From positions 36,840,001 through 36,904,000 of the forward strand of contig NC_077243.1 in the NCBI RefSeq assembly GCF_947179165.1: a DNA stretch of 64,000 nucleotides. Reading direction: 5' to 3'. The notes beneath the pieces are model-generated. The model saw only the letters and a program-made list of their open reading frames with translations. It ran no database searches and was not told where the DNA came from. The position numbers were made by a program, and so were the translations under genes. This stretch comes from Solanum dulcamara. Taxonomy: Eukaryota > Streptophyta > Magnoliopsida > Solanales > Solanaceae. Below, piece by piece: positions 1 through 11,761 of this stretch; position 1 is the stretch's first letter; every line of letters starts with the position of its first letter.

Positions 1-130
1 AAACGTATAATGGGCATACATAATTTGCATTACCGAAGAGGGTTTGAAGTGCAACTAGCCAAAATATCCGATATCATACAAAAAATAGATAAAATATCAA
101 CATCTGAAGGATATCGGTCATCATCCTATC
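1..130. other. Non-coding flank of the minisatellite
   Basis: AT-rich sequence without recognisable motifs. An open frame at 10-270 runs through this stretch into the minisatellite and has repeat-derived composition, so it is not a gene. Confidence 0.5.
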
Positions 131-1099
131 CATGGAGCAACATCATCCTATCAATAGGACATCATCATCATTATCATATCATTGTCAAGAGGGTCATTCA
201 CATTATATTACTAAAAGTGATAATATTAATTCCAAGTGGGTCATTCATATTATATTATCGAAAGTGGTAATATTATTGTCAAGAGGGTCATTCATATTAT
301 ATTACCGGAAGTGATAACTGCCTAGAGGGCCATTCATATTTTATTATCGGAAGTGACAATATTATTGCCAAGAGGGTCATTCATATTATATTATCGAAAA
401 TGGTAATATTATTGCCAAGAGGGTCATTCATATTATATTATTGGAAGTGGTAATTGTCAAGAAGGTTATTCATATTATATTACTGGAAGTGGTAGTAGTA
501 TTACCAAGAGGACCATTCATATTATACTACCGGAAGTGGTAATTGCCAAGAATGTCATTCTTATTATATTACAGGAAGTGGTAATATTATTGTCAAGAGG
601 GCCATCAATATTATATTACCGGAAGTGGTAATATTATTGCTAAGAGGGTCATTCATATTATATTACCGGAAGTGGTAATTGTCAAGTGGGTCATTCATAT
701 TATATTACCGAAAGTGGTAATACTAGTGCCAAGAGGGTCATTCATATTATATTATAGAAAGTGGTAATTGCCAAGAGAGTCATTCATATTATATTACTGA
801 AAGAGAAAATTGCCAAGAAGGTCATTCTTATTATATTATCGGAAGTGGTAATATCATTGCCGAGAGGGCCATCATCATTATCATATCATTGCCGAGAGGG
901 CCATCATTATTATCATATCATTTTCGAGAGGGCCATCATTATTATCACATCATTTCCGAGAGGGCCATCATCATTATCATATCATTTCCGAGAAGGCCAT
1001 CTTCATTATCATATCATTTCCGATAAGGCCATCTTTATTAACATATCATTATCGAGAGGGTCATCATCATATCATTGCTGAAAGGTCCATTATCATATT
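131..1099. repeat. Minisatellite array, ~38/47-bp units changing to ~33-bp units
   Basis: Degenerate tandem repeats. From about 180 to 850 the unit has the core GGGTCATTCATATTATATTA followed by a GGAAGTGGTAAT-like block; a longer form carries an extra ATTATTGCC, a shorter one lacks it. From about 855 to 1090 the unit becomes shorter, built on CCGAGAGGGCCATCATCATT and ATCATATCATT. The array is interrupted at 1099 by the insertion at 1100-10736 and related ATTGCATCATATCA motifs resume at 10737. I infer that it is the 3' untranslated region of the outer Tat/Ogre-like element, a lineage known for tandem repeats there. Confidence 0.85.
1095..1099. other. Target-site duplication ATATT, left copy
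   Basis: The five bases before the TGT start of the 5' LTR are ATATT. They are identical to the five bases after the ACA end of the 3' LTR at 10737-10741, so both outer ends of the element are intact. Confidence 0.9.
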
Positions 1100-3426
1100 T
1101 GTAACATCCCATAAAATCGTTGTATACGATGTTTCAATTTTCGCCTAAACATGATATAACCTCTGTATTTTGGGCATAAATTTTCATAGGAATATCCACA
1201 TTGAGTGGTTAAAATTTCTGAATAACCAAAAGATCATTACCTACAACTTTTATGAAGACCATATTTTAAGATTCGGATGTTAGGTAGGTCAAATAAATTA
1301 ATATTTGTAAGGTAGGATGCTATGAAGAAAATGAGTGTTTATAGAAGAAAAATCATATCTCACTGTAGGTTTATCCAAATTGGTTGATTCGTGAACGATA
1401 TGAAACTAGACTTCCATATCTACAATTCTTATAAAGACACCAAATCCTACTAAGGAATTTATCTTATTCAAACGCAGCTCCCAAAAAGAGTATTCTGTCA
1501 AAGATAACTCATTTCACCTACCATAGAAAGATCTAGATACATTTGACATCACTCATGACATAAATTGTCCTCCATTTAACATCATCCATGACATCAATAT
1601 ATTCCACTAAATTTTTAGATTTTTCTTTATAATTATTTTATTTATTGTTAGGTCCTCTTTCCCACCTATAAATACCCACCTTATTTCCTCATTTTATTCA
1701 TCAAGCTTTCTCAAGCAAATCTTCTCTCTATACACTTCTTTACACATTCTCAAATATAGTTTTAGTTCTTAGTAGTGAAGAAATACTATTCCGGTGATTC
1801 ATATACTCCGGGTAGTACACAAAACGTTCCGGCGAGGAGAGAAGCTAGGACTCAAGAGTGTTCATTAAGTCTTTCGGTACCAACTAAATCTTCGGTCTCA
1901 AGGTATGTAAGGCTTTAATGAGAGTATTCCTTCCACTCTCATGTCTAAATTATTTTGATTATATGATAAATTATATTTATTTTCTTTAAGCTCTACTCTA
2001 AGTTATGTGTGTATTTATCCATGGGTTCTTCCACCCATGTAGTCCAAAAACTCTTTCAAGTAAGTCTCTTGATTTCAAGTAATATTTTCTTATGGTAAAT
2101 TCTTATTTTTACTTAATAATATGAATCATGATTAAACTAATGATTATTGCTCTATTTTGATGCAACATAATTTCATATATATGAATTGATGGTTTACAAG
2201 TAATTCCTCTATTTATCTATTTAAAGGCTCTTGAAATTCATGGTGGGTTGTTTAAAGCATGATTTTTAATTTATGGATTTTAAAGTATTTATGTATATTT
2301 ATTTACATACATATTTGCAAGTTGAAGTGATTTGAACCCACCTAGTTTTACTATGTTTTTAATAAAGTTTGACTTGAAAGCTTTGACCCCAAATAAATGT
2401 TTATGAAAGCAATATCTATGATCAAAAAGGAAGTCTTATGAAATGAAAAAATGATGAAATGATATGAATGATGGATTCTTTATGCAATAAGGACAATTCT
2501 TGCATATTTGAATTATCAAATGTTTTAATGAGCTATTCTACCGAATATGATGTTTGAATTCTCAAGTTATATGCTATGAATATTTTGAAGTATTAAACTA
2601 TTCTGTGGGATTGACTTAGCACCGAATGAGGCATTGAGGTGGGATTCGGTAAGGGAATCCTAGTAGCAACCCCTTGTCTCATTAACTATGTGCCAACATA
2701 GGAGCCCTTGTAGGCTTAGGCTAATGGATCCATAAATAGCCCTTAAAGTTAAAGTTAAAGAAATGAATGAAGTTGACGGAGTTCTACCCGACAAGTAGTC
2801 TCCCCGGCCAACGTAGGGGGTTATGTTGGATTCCATGTAATAGCTCGCATGGTCTTAAATGTCAGTTATGGTTAATTTCCCACAAAATGAATGTTTTAAA
2901 GGATATCTATATAATTTATTATGCATACATTAAATTATGTTCCATATTACATAAACTTTTAATGTTTCCTCAATGTTCATGCATCCTTACATACTTAGTA
3001 CATTCAAAATACTAACGCATACTCTTTTGCCTACATGATATCACCATGTAGGGATCAGTGCTCCTCCTCATTCTCCTCTACGTGGCTAGTTGATATTCCA
3101 TTGAAGACTACTTTTGGTGAGTTCCTATGTTCCGGGAATAATACTCCTTTATCTTTCTAGCTTATGATATGTTAAGATATTTTACTATGGCATTTCTTCT
3201 ATTATGATTGAGGGTGAGCTAGGGACTTGTCTTAGCCCCGTTAAATCTAATAGTTAGAGGTATTGTTGGACATATATAAGTTGAAGATTTACTAATATGA
3301 TTTCCGCTTGTTTATTTATCATCATTACCAATGAAAGGCTAAAAGAATGCTAAGAGGCTTGATTGAGGTACTTTCGGGTTTCTCATTTGCCATGTCACAT
3401 CTAGGCCCTAGGCTTGGGTTGTGACA
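1100..3426 (+). repeat. 5' LTR of first Tekay element
   Basis: Directly repeated at 8410-10736 with the same length. It carries a TATA box at 1667-1674. Positions 1934-2602 match the 3' LTR without a difference, while the first 200 bp hold about a dozen mismatches. The 82-codon open frame at 2767-3015 recurs in the other LTR only because the LTR is duplicated. Confidence 0.93.
1667..1674 (+). promoter_or_regulatory. TATA box of 5' LTR (TATAAATA)
   Basis: TATAAATA lies in CCTATAAATACCCACC, followed by a pyrimidine-rich TTTCCTC stretch typical of a plant transcription start about 30 bp downstream. The same box is at 8977-8984 in the 3' LTR. It probably drove genomic RNA of this element. Confidence 0.6.
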
Positions 3427-3430
3427 AACT

Positions 3431-3442
3431 TGGTATTAGATC
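3431..3442 (+). other. Primer-binding site, initiator Met-tRNA
   Basis: TGGTATTAGATC starts 5 bp after the LTR end and matches the standard TGGTATCAGAGC at 10 of 12 positions. It primes minus-strand DNA synthesis; the two changes look like later decay. Confidence 0.8.
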
Positions 3443-3641
3443 CTGAGGTTTTGAATGATCCTTGGAAGTCCAACATACCGCGTCAAATAGGTTCTTGTTC
3501 ATGGTTGTGAAGCGCGCCACAATTATGAATAAGAGACTATGAGGCATTTAGGAAAATTTTCACTTCTTTGAAATTCATGTCGTGCCTTAGAGTGTCCTAA
3601 GCTTTCCTTTAACTAATGACCCATTTTGTGTTCTCTAGATA

Positions 3642-5774
3642 ATGACTCGTGGAAGACCATCTCAAAGAGCAAGGGTTGACGATGAGGACCAAACACCTCC
3701 GATTCCTAATGCCCAACATCATGAGGATGGGGTAACCCATGCCGAGTTTCGCAGTGTTATTACTTTATTAGCCCAAGTCGTAGCTAACCAAGGGAATTTA
3801 GGTGTTCCACCTCCCTAAATGCAAAATACAGCCTCTAGGATTCGGGATTTCCAAAGGATGAATCCGCCCGAGTTCGATGATTCTAAACTAGATGAGGACC
3901 CAATGGAGTTCATTAATGAAGTGTACCGGATTGTGGCCATCATGGGTGTGCCACCAAATAAGAAGGCTGAGCTAGTAGCCTATCAACTCAAAGGTATGGC
4001 TCGAGTGTGGTACGAACAATGGATTGTTGAGAAGGATGAAGAAATAGGGTCGATAGGATGGGAAGAGTTCAAAGGTGCCTTCCTAGACCGCTTCTTTCCA
4101 TTGGAGCTAAGGGAGGCCAAAATCCAAGAGTTCATCAACCTCCGTCAAGGAAGTATGAGCGTGAGGGAGTATGCTCTCAAATTCACTAAGTTGTCAAAGT
4201 ATGCTCCCTTCATGGTCTCTGACCCAAGAGCTAGGATGAGCAAGTTTATTTCCGGTGTCTCAAGCTTGGTGTCCAAGGAGTGCAAAACAGCCATGTTGGT
4301 CAAGGAGATGGATATCTCTCGGTTAATGACTTATGCAGAACAAATCGAAGAAGAGAAGCTTAGAGAGAGATCAAGGGGGTTTAAAAAGGCTAGAATAGAT
4401 GGTGGAGGGTTTAACCCTCAAAGGTCCGATCATGGTAACAATGGCAAAGGCCAAGGTGGGCAACGATTTGTGGGACAAGGTTCCACCAATACTCCTCCTC
4501 CAAATTTCAACAAGGACAAGAGTGGTAAACTAATGATTCCAAGAGAGAATGTTGCTACTCAAACTTTTCCCACTTGCAAGAAGTATGGAAGGACTCACAA
4601 AGGGGAATGCTTAGCTGGCTCCAATGCATGCTTTAAGTGTGGCAAGCTGGGCCACCATGCTAAGGATTGTAGAGATGGTGGTGGTAGGACTCAGGGCCAA
4701 ATTACTTATGGTCAACAAGTCCAAGGAGGTGTCCAACGCACCAACCGCTTTTACGCCTTGCATGGGAGACAAGAGGTTGAGGATGCACCCAATGTCATTA
4801 CCGGTATGTTAAAGGTCTTTTCTTTTGATGTGTATGCACTATTAGATCCGGGTACAAATTTATCTTTTGTTACTTCATTCCTTGCTAATAGATTTGATGT
4901 TTTACCTGAAATGTTATTAGAGCCTTATTTGGTGTCTACCCCCGTTGGTAAGTCAATTATTGCTAGAAAGGTCTATAGGGGTTGCCTTGTGTCTATCTTG
5001 CATAAAGTTATTCCTTGTGATCTCATTGAGCTTGACATGATAAATTTCGATGTCATTCTTGGGATGGATTGGTTACATGCATCTTATGCTTCCATAGATT
5101 GTAGGAATCGTCGAGTCAAATTCCAATTTCCAAACGAGCCTGTTATTGAATGGCAGGGTCATAATTCGGTGGTGAAGGGTCAGTTTATTTCTTATCTTAA
5201 GGCCCGCAAAATGATTTCTAATGGATGTATTTACGACATTGTGAGGGTTAGGGATGTCAACTCCAAAAGTCCTCCTCTTGAGTCGGTTCCTATAGTCAAT
5301 GAATTCCTCGATGTCTTTCCCGAAAACCTTCCTGGTGTCCCTCCCGAAAAGGAAGTTGATTTTGGTATCGATCTTCTCTCTCATACCTAACCTATCTCTA
5401 TTCCTCCTTACCGTATGGCCCCGGCAGAATTAAAAGAGTTGAAGGAATAGTTAAAGGACTTGTTAGAGAAGGGGTTCATAAGACCAAGTATTTCGCCATG
5501 GAGTGCTCCTGTGTTATTTGTGAGAAAGAAGGATGGATCGCTTCGAATGTGCATAGACTACCATTAATTAAATAATATGAGCATTAAGAACAAGTACCCA
5601 CTCCCTAGAATAGATGACTTGTTTGATCAATTGCAAGGGGCAAGTCACTTCTCCAAGATCGACCTTCGGCCTGGCTATCACCAACTACGAGTAAGGGAAT
5701 GTGACATTCCCAAAATGGCCTTCCGAACAAGGTATGGTCACTATGAGTTTGTGGTGATGAGTTTGGGTTAACGA
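3642..5774 (+). pseudogene. gag, protease and start of RT, first Tekay element
   Basis: One frame runs from ATG 3642 (MTRGRPSQRARVDDED) but is cut by TAA at 3816, directly followed by ATG 3819, from which 523 codons stay open. Counted from 3819: retrotransposon gag domain at about residues 15-130 with VWYEQW; a CCHC zinc knuckle at residues 271-284 (C-x2-C-x4-H-x4-C) for RNA binding; protease with catalytic D343-P-G and ILGMDWL near 413-419. Further stops in the same frame lie at 5388, 5448 and 5565; between and after them the RT N-terminus is legible ([11 protein letters not shown], 5577-5768). Each stop is one C-to-T change from Gln. The reading then shifts by -1 in MSFG near 5763. Originally this encoded the capsid protein and the protease that processes Gag-Pol. 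Confidence 0.88.
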
Positions 5775-6983
5775 ATGCACCAGCGATGTTCATGGACTTG
5801 ATGAATAGGGTGTTCAAACCTTACCTTGATACTTTTGTGGTGGTTTTTATTGATGATATTTTGATTTACTCTCGGGGTGAGGAAGAACATAAAAATCACT
5901 TAAGAGTTGTGCTTCAAACTTTGAGGGATAGACAATTATTTGTAAAATTTAGTAAGTGTGAATTTTGGTTAAAGGAGGTAGCATTTCTTGGTCACGTAGT
6001 GTCTGGTGATGGGATCAAGGTTGATCCTAAGAAAATAGAGGCAGTCAAAAATTGGCCTAGACCATTATCTCCTTCAGACATTAGGAGCTTCTTAGGTCTA
6101 GCTGGGTACTATAGAAGGTTCGTCAAAGGCTTTTCTTCCATATCATCTCCTATGACAAAATTGACCCAAAAGAAATCTAAATTCATATGGACAGATGAGT
6201 GTGAGAAGAGTTTCCATACCTTAAAAGATCGACTTACCTCTGCTCCTATTTTGACTCTCCTAGAAGGATTAGAGGGGTTTGTAGTTTATTGTGATGCTTC
6301 AAAGATTGGTTTAGGTTGTGTCTTAATGAAAAATGGCAAGGTCATAGCCTATGCTTCTAGGAAATTAAAGGTGCATGAGCGTAACTACCCTACCCATGAC
6401 CTTGAATTGGCGGCCGTTGTTTTTGCTCTAAAGATTTGGAGGCATTACCTCTATGGGGTGCATGTAGATGTGTATACTGATCATAAGAGTCTTCAATATG
6501 TGTTCACCCAAATGGACCTTAATCTAAGGCAAAGGAGGTGTCTAGAACTCCTTAAGGACTATGACATGAGTGTGCACTATCATCCGGGTAAAGTTAATGT
6601 GGTTTCTGATGCACTTAGTAGAGTGTCTATGGGGAGTGTGGCCCATGTGGATGAAAGTAAGAGGGAGTTGGTGAAAGATGTTCACTGATTGGCTAGATTA
6701 GGGGTGAAGTTGTGTGGTACTAATGATGGGGGTATGGTTGTTCAAAATAGGTCTGAATCCTCTTTGGTGGTGGATGTTAAATCCAAGCAAGATCTTGACC
6801 CAAAGTTTATCGCATTAAAGAAGTTAGTAAAGGAAAAGAAGATAGAGGTCTTTTCCCAAGGGGGAGATGGGGTACTATACTATCAAGGTCGAATATATGT
6901 TCCAAATGTTGATGGCCTAAGGAGTTTGATCATGATGGAGGCTCATAATTCTACATACTCCATTCATCCCGGTTCAATCAAAA
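5765..6983 (+). pseudogene. RT catalytic part, RNase H and integrase N-terminus, first Tekay element
   Basis: Frame 2 of the broken pol. From M5786, FIDDILIYS at residues 21-29 keeps the paired Asp of the RT active site, followed by the thumb and connection ([22 protein letters not shown]). The RNase H domain retains its acidic residues in YCDASK, HDLELAA, YTDHKS and [12 protein letters not shown] at 6686 replaces an expected Arg (CGA) in DVH-R-LARLGV; the frame remains open beyond it through the linker and the start of the integrase zinc-binding region (H in EAHNS and in SIHPG). An extra A in an A-run near 6979-6983 shifts the frame. The function was reverse transcription and RNA removal inside the virus-like particle. 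Confidence 0.88.
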
Positions 6984-8204
6984 ATGTACCGAGACTTAAA
7001 GGAGTTGTATTGGTGGGGTGGCATGAAGAAGGACATAGCAAGGTTTGTGTCCGAATGTACGAATTACCAACAAGTGAAGGCCGAACATCAAAGGCCGGGT
7101 GGCCTAGCCCAAGACATTGAAATCCCAACTTGGAAGTGGGAAGATGTGAATATGGATTTTGTAGTGGGTTTGCCTCATACCCGGAAGCGTCATGACTCGA
7201 TTTGGGTAATTGTTGATAGAATGACTAAGTCAGCTCACTTCCTACCGGTTAAAACTTCCTATAGTGCCAAAGACTATGCCAAGTTATATATTCGGGAGTT
7301 GGTGAGGTTGCATGGTGTGCCATTATCCATTATTTCGGATCGTTGTACCCAATTCACTTCTCACTTCTGGAGATCATTTCAAAAAGGCCTCGGTACTAAG
7401 GTAAAGTTGAGCACAGCATTCCATCCTCAAACGGATGGGCAAGCCGAAAGGACGATTCAAACACTAGAAGATATGTTAAGGGCTTATGTGTTGGAGTTTA
7501 AAGGGAATTGGGATGATCATCTACCTCTCATCGAGTTTGCCTATAATAATAGTTACCACTCAAGTATTGAGATGGCGCCGTTTGAGGCTTTGTATGGGAG
7601 ATGATGTAGATCACCGGTTGGTTGGTTTGAAGTAAGTGAGATGACCTTGTTGGGCCTCGATTTGGTACTTGATGCTTTAGAGAAGGTGAAGATCATTAGA
7701 GAAAGGTTGAAGACGGCTGAAAGTCGTCAAAAGTCCTATTCTGACACTAGAAGAAGGGATCTTGAGTTTAATGTGGATGATTGGGTGTATCTGAAGGTTT
7801 CACCCATGAAAGGTGTGGTTCGATTTGGTAAGAAAGGGAAATTAAGCCCTAGGTATGTAGGGCCTTATAGAATCGTGAGATGTGTTGGTAAGGTTGCATA
7901 TGAGTTGGAATTACCATTGGAAATGGCCATGGTTCATCCGGTGTTTCACGTGTCTATGTTGAAAAAAAGTGTGGGTGATCCTAGTTCCATTGTACCTATG
8001 GGAGTAGTGAATATTGAAGAAAACTTGACCTATGAAAAAGTTCCTGTGGAAATTTTGGATCGGCAAGTTAAGAGATTGAGGAATAAAGAAGTTGCATCTG
8101 TTAAAGTCCTTTGGAGGAATCAACAAATAGAAAGTGCAACATGGGAAGCGGAAGCGGATATGATTAAGAGATACCCTCATCTTTTCCCCTTTACCCAAAC
8201 CTAA
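6984..8204 (+). pseudogene. Integrase and chromodomain, first Tekay element
   Basis: Frame 3 of pol. The zinc-binding part continues but the second Cys of the C-x2-C pair is Tyr (CTNYQQ). The integrase core keeps D,D-35-E: Asp in NMDFVVG, Asp in ISDRCTQF, and Glu in QAERTIQ 36 residues later. A TGA at 7602 stands where LYGR-R-CRSP is expected, again CGA to TGA; the same frame resumes and carries the GPY/F region (SPRYVGPYRI) and a chromodomain at the C-terminus (VPVEILDRQVKRL ... ATWEAEADM), ending in TAA at 8202-8204. Chromodomains of this class are thought to steer integration to marked chromatin. Confidence 0.88.
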
Positions 8205-8396
8205 GGTATTAAGTTGTCCTTGCTCAATTACTTGAAATCTTTACATCTCAACTTTTCTTGTCATATGCTTGCAAAATTATGAAATATATTTTTTAAATGA
8301 TATTTTAAATTACATTGTTGCATTAAAGATAAGTTGTTTGTTAACACTCTATTCTACTCAAGCTAAGTCTTTTATCATTCGAGGACGAATGTTCCC
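8205..8396 (+). other. Pol-to-PPT spacer of first Tekay element
   Basis: Short AT-rich untranslated stretch between the chromodomain stop and the polypurine tract. I see no other motif in it. Confidence 0.6.
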
Positions 8397-8407
8397 AAGG
8401 GGGAGAT
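8397..8407 (+). other. Polypurine tract of first Tekay element
   Basis: AAGGGGGAGAT lies 2 bp before the 3' LTR, after the GAGGACGAATGTTC context that I recognise from other elements of this lineage. It primes plus-strand synthesis. Confidence 0.85.
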
Positions 8408-8409
8408 AA

Positions 8410-10736
8410 TGTAACATCCCCTAAAAACGTTGTATACGATGTTTCAATTTTCGCCTAAACATGATACAGCCTCTGTATTTTGGGCATAACTTTTCATAGG
8501 TATATCCACATTGAGTGGTTAAAATTTCTGAGTAACCAAAAGATCATTACCTACAACTTTTATGAAGACCATATTTTAAGATTCGGAGGTTAGGTAGGTC
8601 AAATAAATTAATTTTTGTAAGGTAGGATGCTATGACGGAAATGAGTGTTTATAGAAGAAAAATTATATCTCATTGTAGGTTTATCCAAATTGGTTGATTC
8701 GTGAACGATATGAAACTAGACTTCCATATCTACAATTCTTATAAAGACACCAAATCCTACTAAGGAATTTAGCTTATTCAAACGCAGCTCCCAAAAAGAG
8801 TATTCTGTCAAAGATAACTCATTTCACCTACCATAGAAAGATCTAGATACATTTGACATCACTCATGACATAAATTGTCCTCCATTTAACATCATCCATG
8901 ACATCAATATATTCCACTAAATTTTCAGATTTTTCTTTATAATTATTTTATTTATTGTTAGGTCCTCTTTCCCACCTATAAATACCCACCTTATTTCCTC
9001 ATTTTATTCATCAAGCTTTCTCAAGCAAATCTTCTCTCTATACACTTCTTTACACATTCTCAAATATAGTTTTAGTTCTTAGTAGTGAAGAAATACTATT
9101 TCGGTGATTCATATACTTCGGGTAGTACATAAAACGTTCCGGCGAGGAGAGAAGCTAGGACTCAAGAGTGTTCATTAAGTCTTTCGGTACCAACTAAATC
9201 TTCGGTCTCAAGGTATGTAAGGCTTTAATGAGAGTATTCCTTTCACTCTCATGTCTAAATTATTTTGATTATATGATAAATTATATTTATTTTCTTTAAG
9301 CTCTACTCTAAGTTATGTGTGTATTTATCCATGGGTTCTTCCACCCATGTAGTCCAAAAACTCTTTCAAGTAAGTCTCTTGATTTCAAGTAATATTTTCT
9401 TATGGTAAATTCTTATTTTTACTTAATAATATGAATCATGATTAAACTAATGATTATTGCTCTATTTTGATGCAACATAATTTCATATATATGAATTGAT
9501 GGTTTACAAGTAATTCCTCTATTTATCTATTTAAAGGCTCTTGAAATTCATGGTGGGTTGTTTAAAGCATGATTTTTAATTTATGGATTTTAAAGTATTT
9601 ATGTATATTTATTTACATACATATTTGCAAGTTGAAGTGATTTGAACCCACCTAGTTTTACTATGTTTTTAATAAAGTTTGACTTGAAAGCTTTGACCCC
9701 AAATAAATGTTTATGAAAGCAATATCTATGATCAAAAAGGAAGTCTTATGAAATGAAAAAATGATGAAATGATATGAATGATGGATTCTTTATGCAATAA
9801 GGACAATTCTTGCATATTTGAATTATCAAATGTTTTAATGAGCTATTCTACCGAATATGATGTTTGAATTCTCAAGTTATATGCTATGAATATTTTGAAG
9901 TATTAAACTATTCCGTGGGATTGACTTAGCACCGAATGAGGCATTGAGGTGGGATTCGGTAAGGGAATCCTAGTAGCAACCCCTTGTCTCATTAACTATG
10001 TGCAAACATAGGAGCCCTTGTAGGCTTAGGCTAATGGATCCATAAATAGCCCTTAAAGTTAAAGTTAAAGAAATGAATGAAGTTGACGGAGTTCTACCCG
10101 ACAAGTAGTCTCCCCGGCCAACGTAGGGGGTTATGTTGGATTCCATGTAATAGCTCGCATGGTCTTAAATGTCGGTTATGGTTAATTTCCCACAAAATGA
10201 GTGTTTTAAAGGATATCTATATGATTTATTATGCATACATTAAATTATGTTCCATATTACATAAACTTTTAATGTTTCCTCAATGTTCATGCATCCTTAC
10301 ATACTTAGTACATTCAAAGTATTAACGCATACTCTTTTGCCTACTTGATATCACCATGTAGGGATCAGTGCTCCTCCTCATTCTCCTCCACGTGGCTAGT
10401 TGATATTCCATTGAAGACTACTTTTGGTGAGTTCCCATGTTCCGGGAACAATACTCCTTTATCTTTCTAGCTTATGATATGTTAAGATATTTTACTATGG
10501 CATTTCTTCTATTTTGATTGAGGGTGAGCTAGGGACTTGTCTTAGCCCCGTTAAATCTAATAGTTAGAGTTATTATTGGACATATATAAGTTGAAGATTT
10601 ACTATTATGATTTCCGCTTATTTATTTATCATCATTACCTATGAAAGGCTAAAAGAATGTTAAGAGGCTTGATTGAGGTACTTTCGGGTTCCTCATTCGC
10701 CATGTCACATCTAGGCCCTAGGCTTGGGTTGTGACA
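8410..10736 (+). repeat. 3' LTR of first Tekay element
   Basis: 2327-bp direct repeat of 1100-3426 with TATA box at 8977-8984. It is followed immediately by the right copy of the ATATT target duplication. The 82-codon frame at 10077-10325 mirrors the one in the 5' LTR and is not coding. Confidence 0.93.
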
Positions 10737-11761
10737 ATATTGCATCATATCAATTCATCATCATATTGCATTATATCAACTCATCGCATATTGCATCAAA
10801 ATTAAAAGAAACTAGCATTCGAGAAACATATTATAAATCACATCAACTTAGAAAGTATGTTTTGTTTTTCTATGACAAAATTAGAGGAGGTTTACATGCC
10901 AACATAGTAACAACGCTACTCTTTTATTTGAGTTATATTTTTCTACTTATGAGTTTTATCTTAGTCTTTGTTGAGAGCATCTAAGAGGATGAATTCTCAA
11001 TTAAACCACAGGTGTGCACGACATCAAAAAAATGCAGCGCAATGTTGAAATTTTCTTAGCCATAAATTGGGACACGAGTTGAAGAAAAACTTCCACCACA
11101 ATCAAACCACACCCCTATCAGAAGGCATGTGGTATCTCTTTGAGTTTGTTAGCTTCAATTTCGCTCCGGAAAACGTCAACTTGTCACCGGAAGCAACTTT
11201 TCAATCTAAGTGACAATACACCAAGAGCTTTGGAAATTATGTCCGTGTTAGTTCTTAATTATGTGTATGAAACGCGCCACAATCATAGCTAAGAGGTTGC
11301 AAGCCTCTTTTCATACTTCATTCATTTGTAACTCCTCCCAACTGAAGGTTATCTTAGCATAAGAGATTTCCTTTTCAATCGATTAAGTCGAACTACAAGC
11401 AATTTGATTTCTAAATTTAGGGATATGTAGGCAGGGCCGATGTTGAAAACTCGACTGTACTCCAACAAACTTCCTCATCTCATTCTCGAGAATTTTAGTT
11501 TATCCATAATTGGACACCATGATAAATTTTGTATTATTTCAAAATCATGTGCCAAATCAAGCGTCTTTAACTACAAGTGACCTAAGTTCTCATGTAACCT
11601 GAGATATGTAGGAAACCCAATACAAGGGTTAGACCATATTTTCCAAAGTCCATACTAAACCTCATTTCAGAAAGAGGAATATATGGTCGGTCAAAATTCG
11701 ATTTGTCAATTTTCTTTGCCGAGGATCACTTTCATCGACCCTACTCAAAGAAAGAGACAGT
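10737..11761 (+). other. 3' untranslated part of an outer Tat/Ogre-like element
   Basis: It begins with the right ATATT target duplication and motifs related to the minisatellite at 131-1099, so the first Tekay element split one repeat region. Further on, GGATATGTAGGCAGGGC (about 11420) and GAGATATGTAGGAAACCC (about 11601) resemble blocks I recall from the 3' region of large Solanaceae elements. The stretch ends in a purine-rich tract CAAAGAAAGAGACAG directly before TGTTGACAC at 11762, which would be its polypurine tract. An 86-codon frame at 10724-10984 crosses the insertion junction and is not a gene. The assignment is inference from motifs. Confidence 0.45.

Larger units (their letters stand above)
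1100..10736 (+). mobile_element. Complete Tekay/Del-type chromovirus (Ty3/gypsy), 9.6 kb
   Basis: Full structure in order: 5' LTR 1100-3426, primer-binding site 3431-3442, gag, protease, reverse transcriptase, RNase H, integrase and chromodomain within 3642-8204, polypurine tract 8397-8407, 3' LTR 8410-10736. Both LTRs are 2327 bp, begin TGTAACATCCC and end GTTGTGACA. By eye they differ at about 39 positions (~1.7 percent), so the insertion is fairly recent. The order with integrase after RNase H and a C-terminal chromodomain defines chromoviruses; the ~2.3-kb LTR and TGTAACA start fit Tekay. The coding region is disabled by six stops and two frameshifts, so it can no longer make its own proteins. 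Confidence 0.93.

Noticed and set aside
131..1099. Regularly spaced repeats resembling a CRISPR array
   Set aside because: Eukaryotic retrotransposon context, degenerate units without unique spacers; it is a minisatellite.
2767..3015. 82-codon frame repeated at 10077-10325
   Set aside because: Inside both LTRs of the first element; duplicated with the LTR, no domain.
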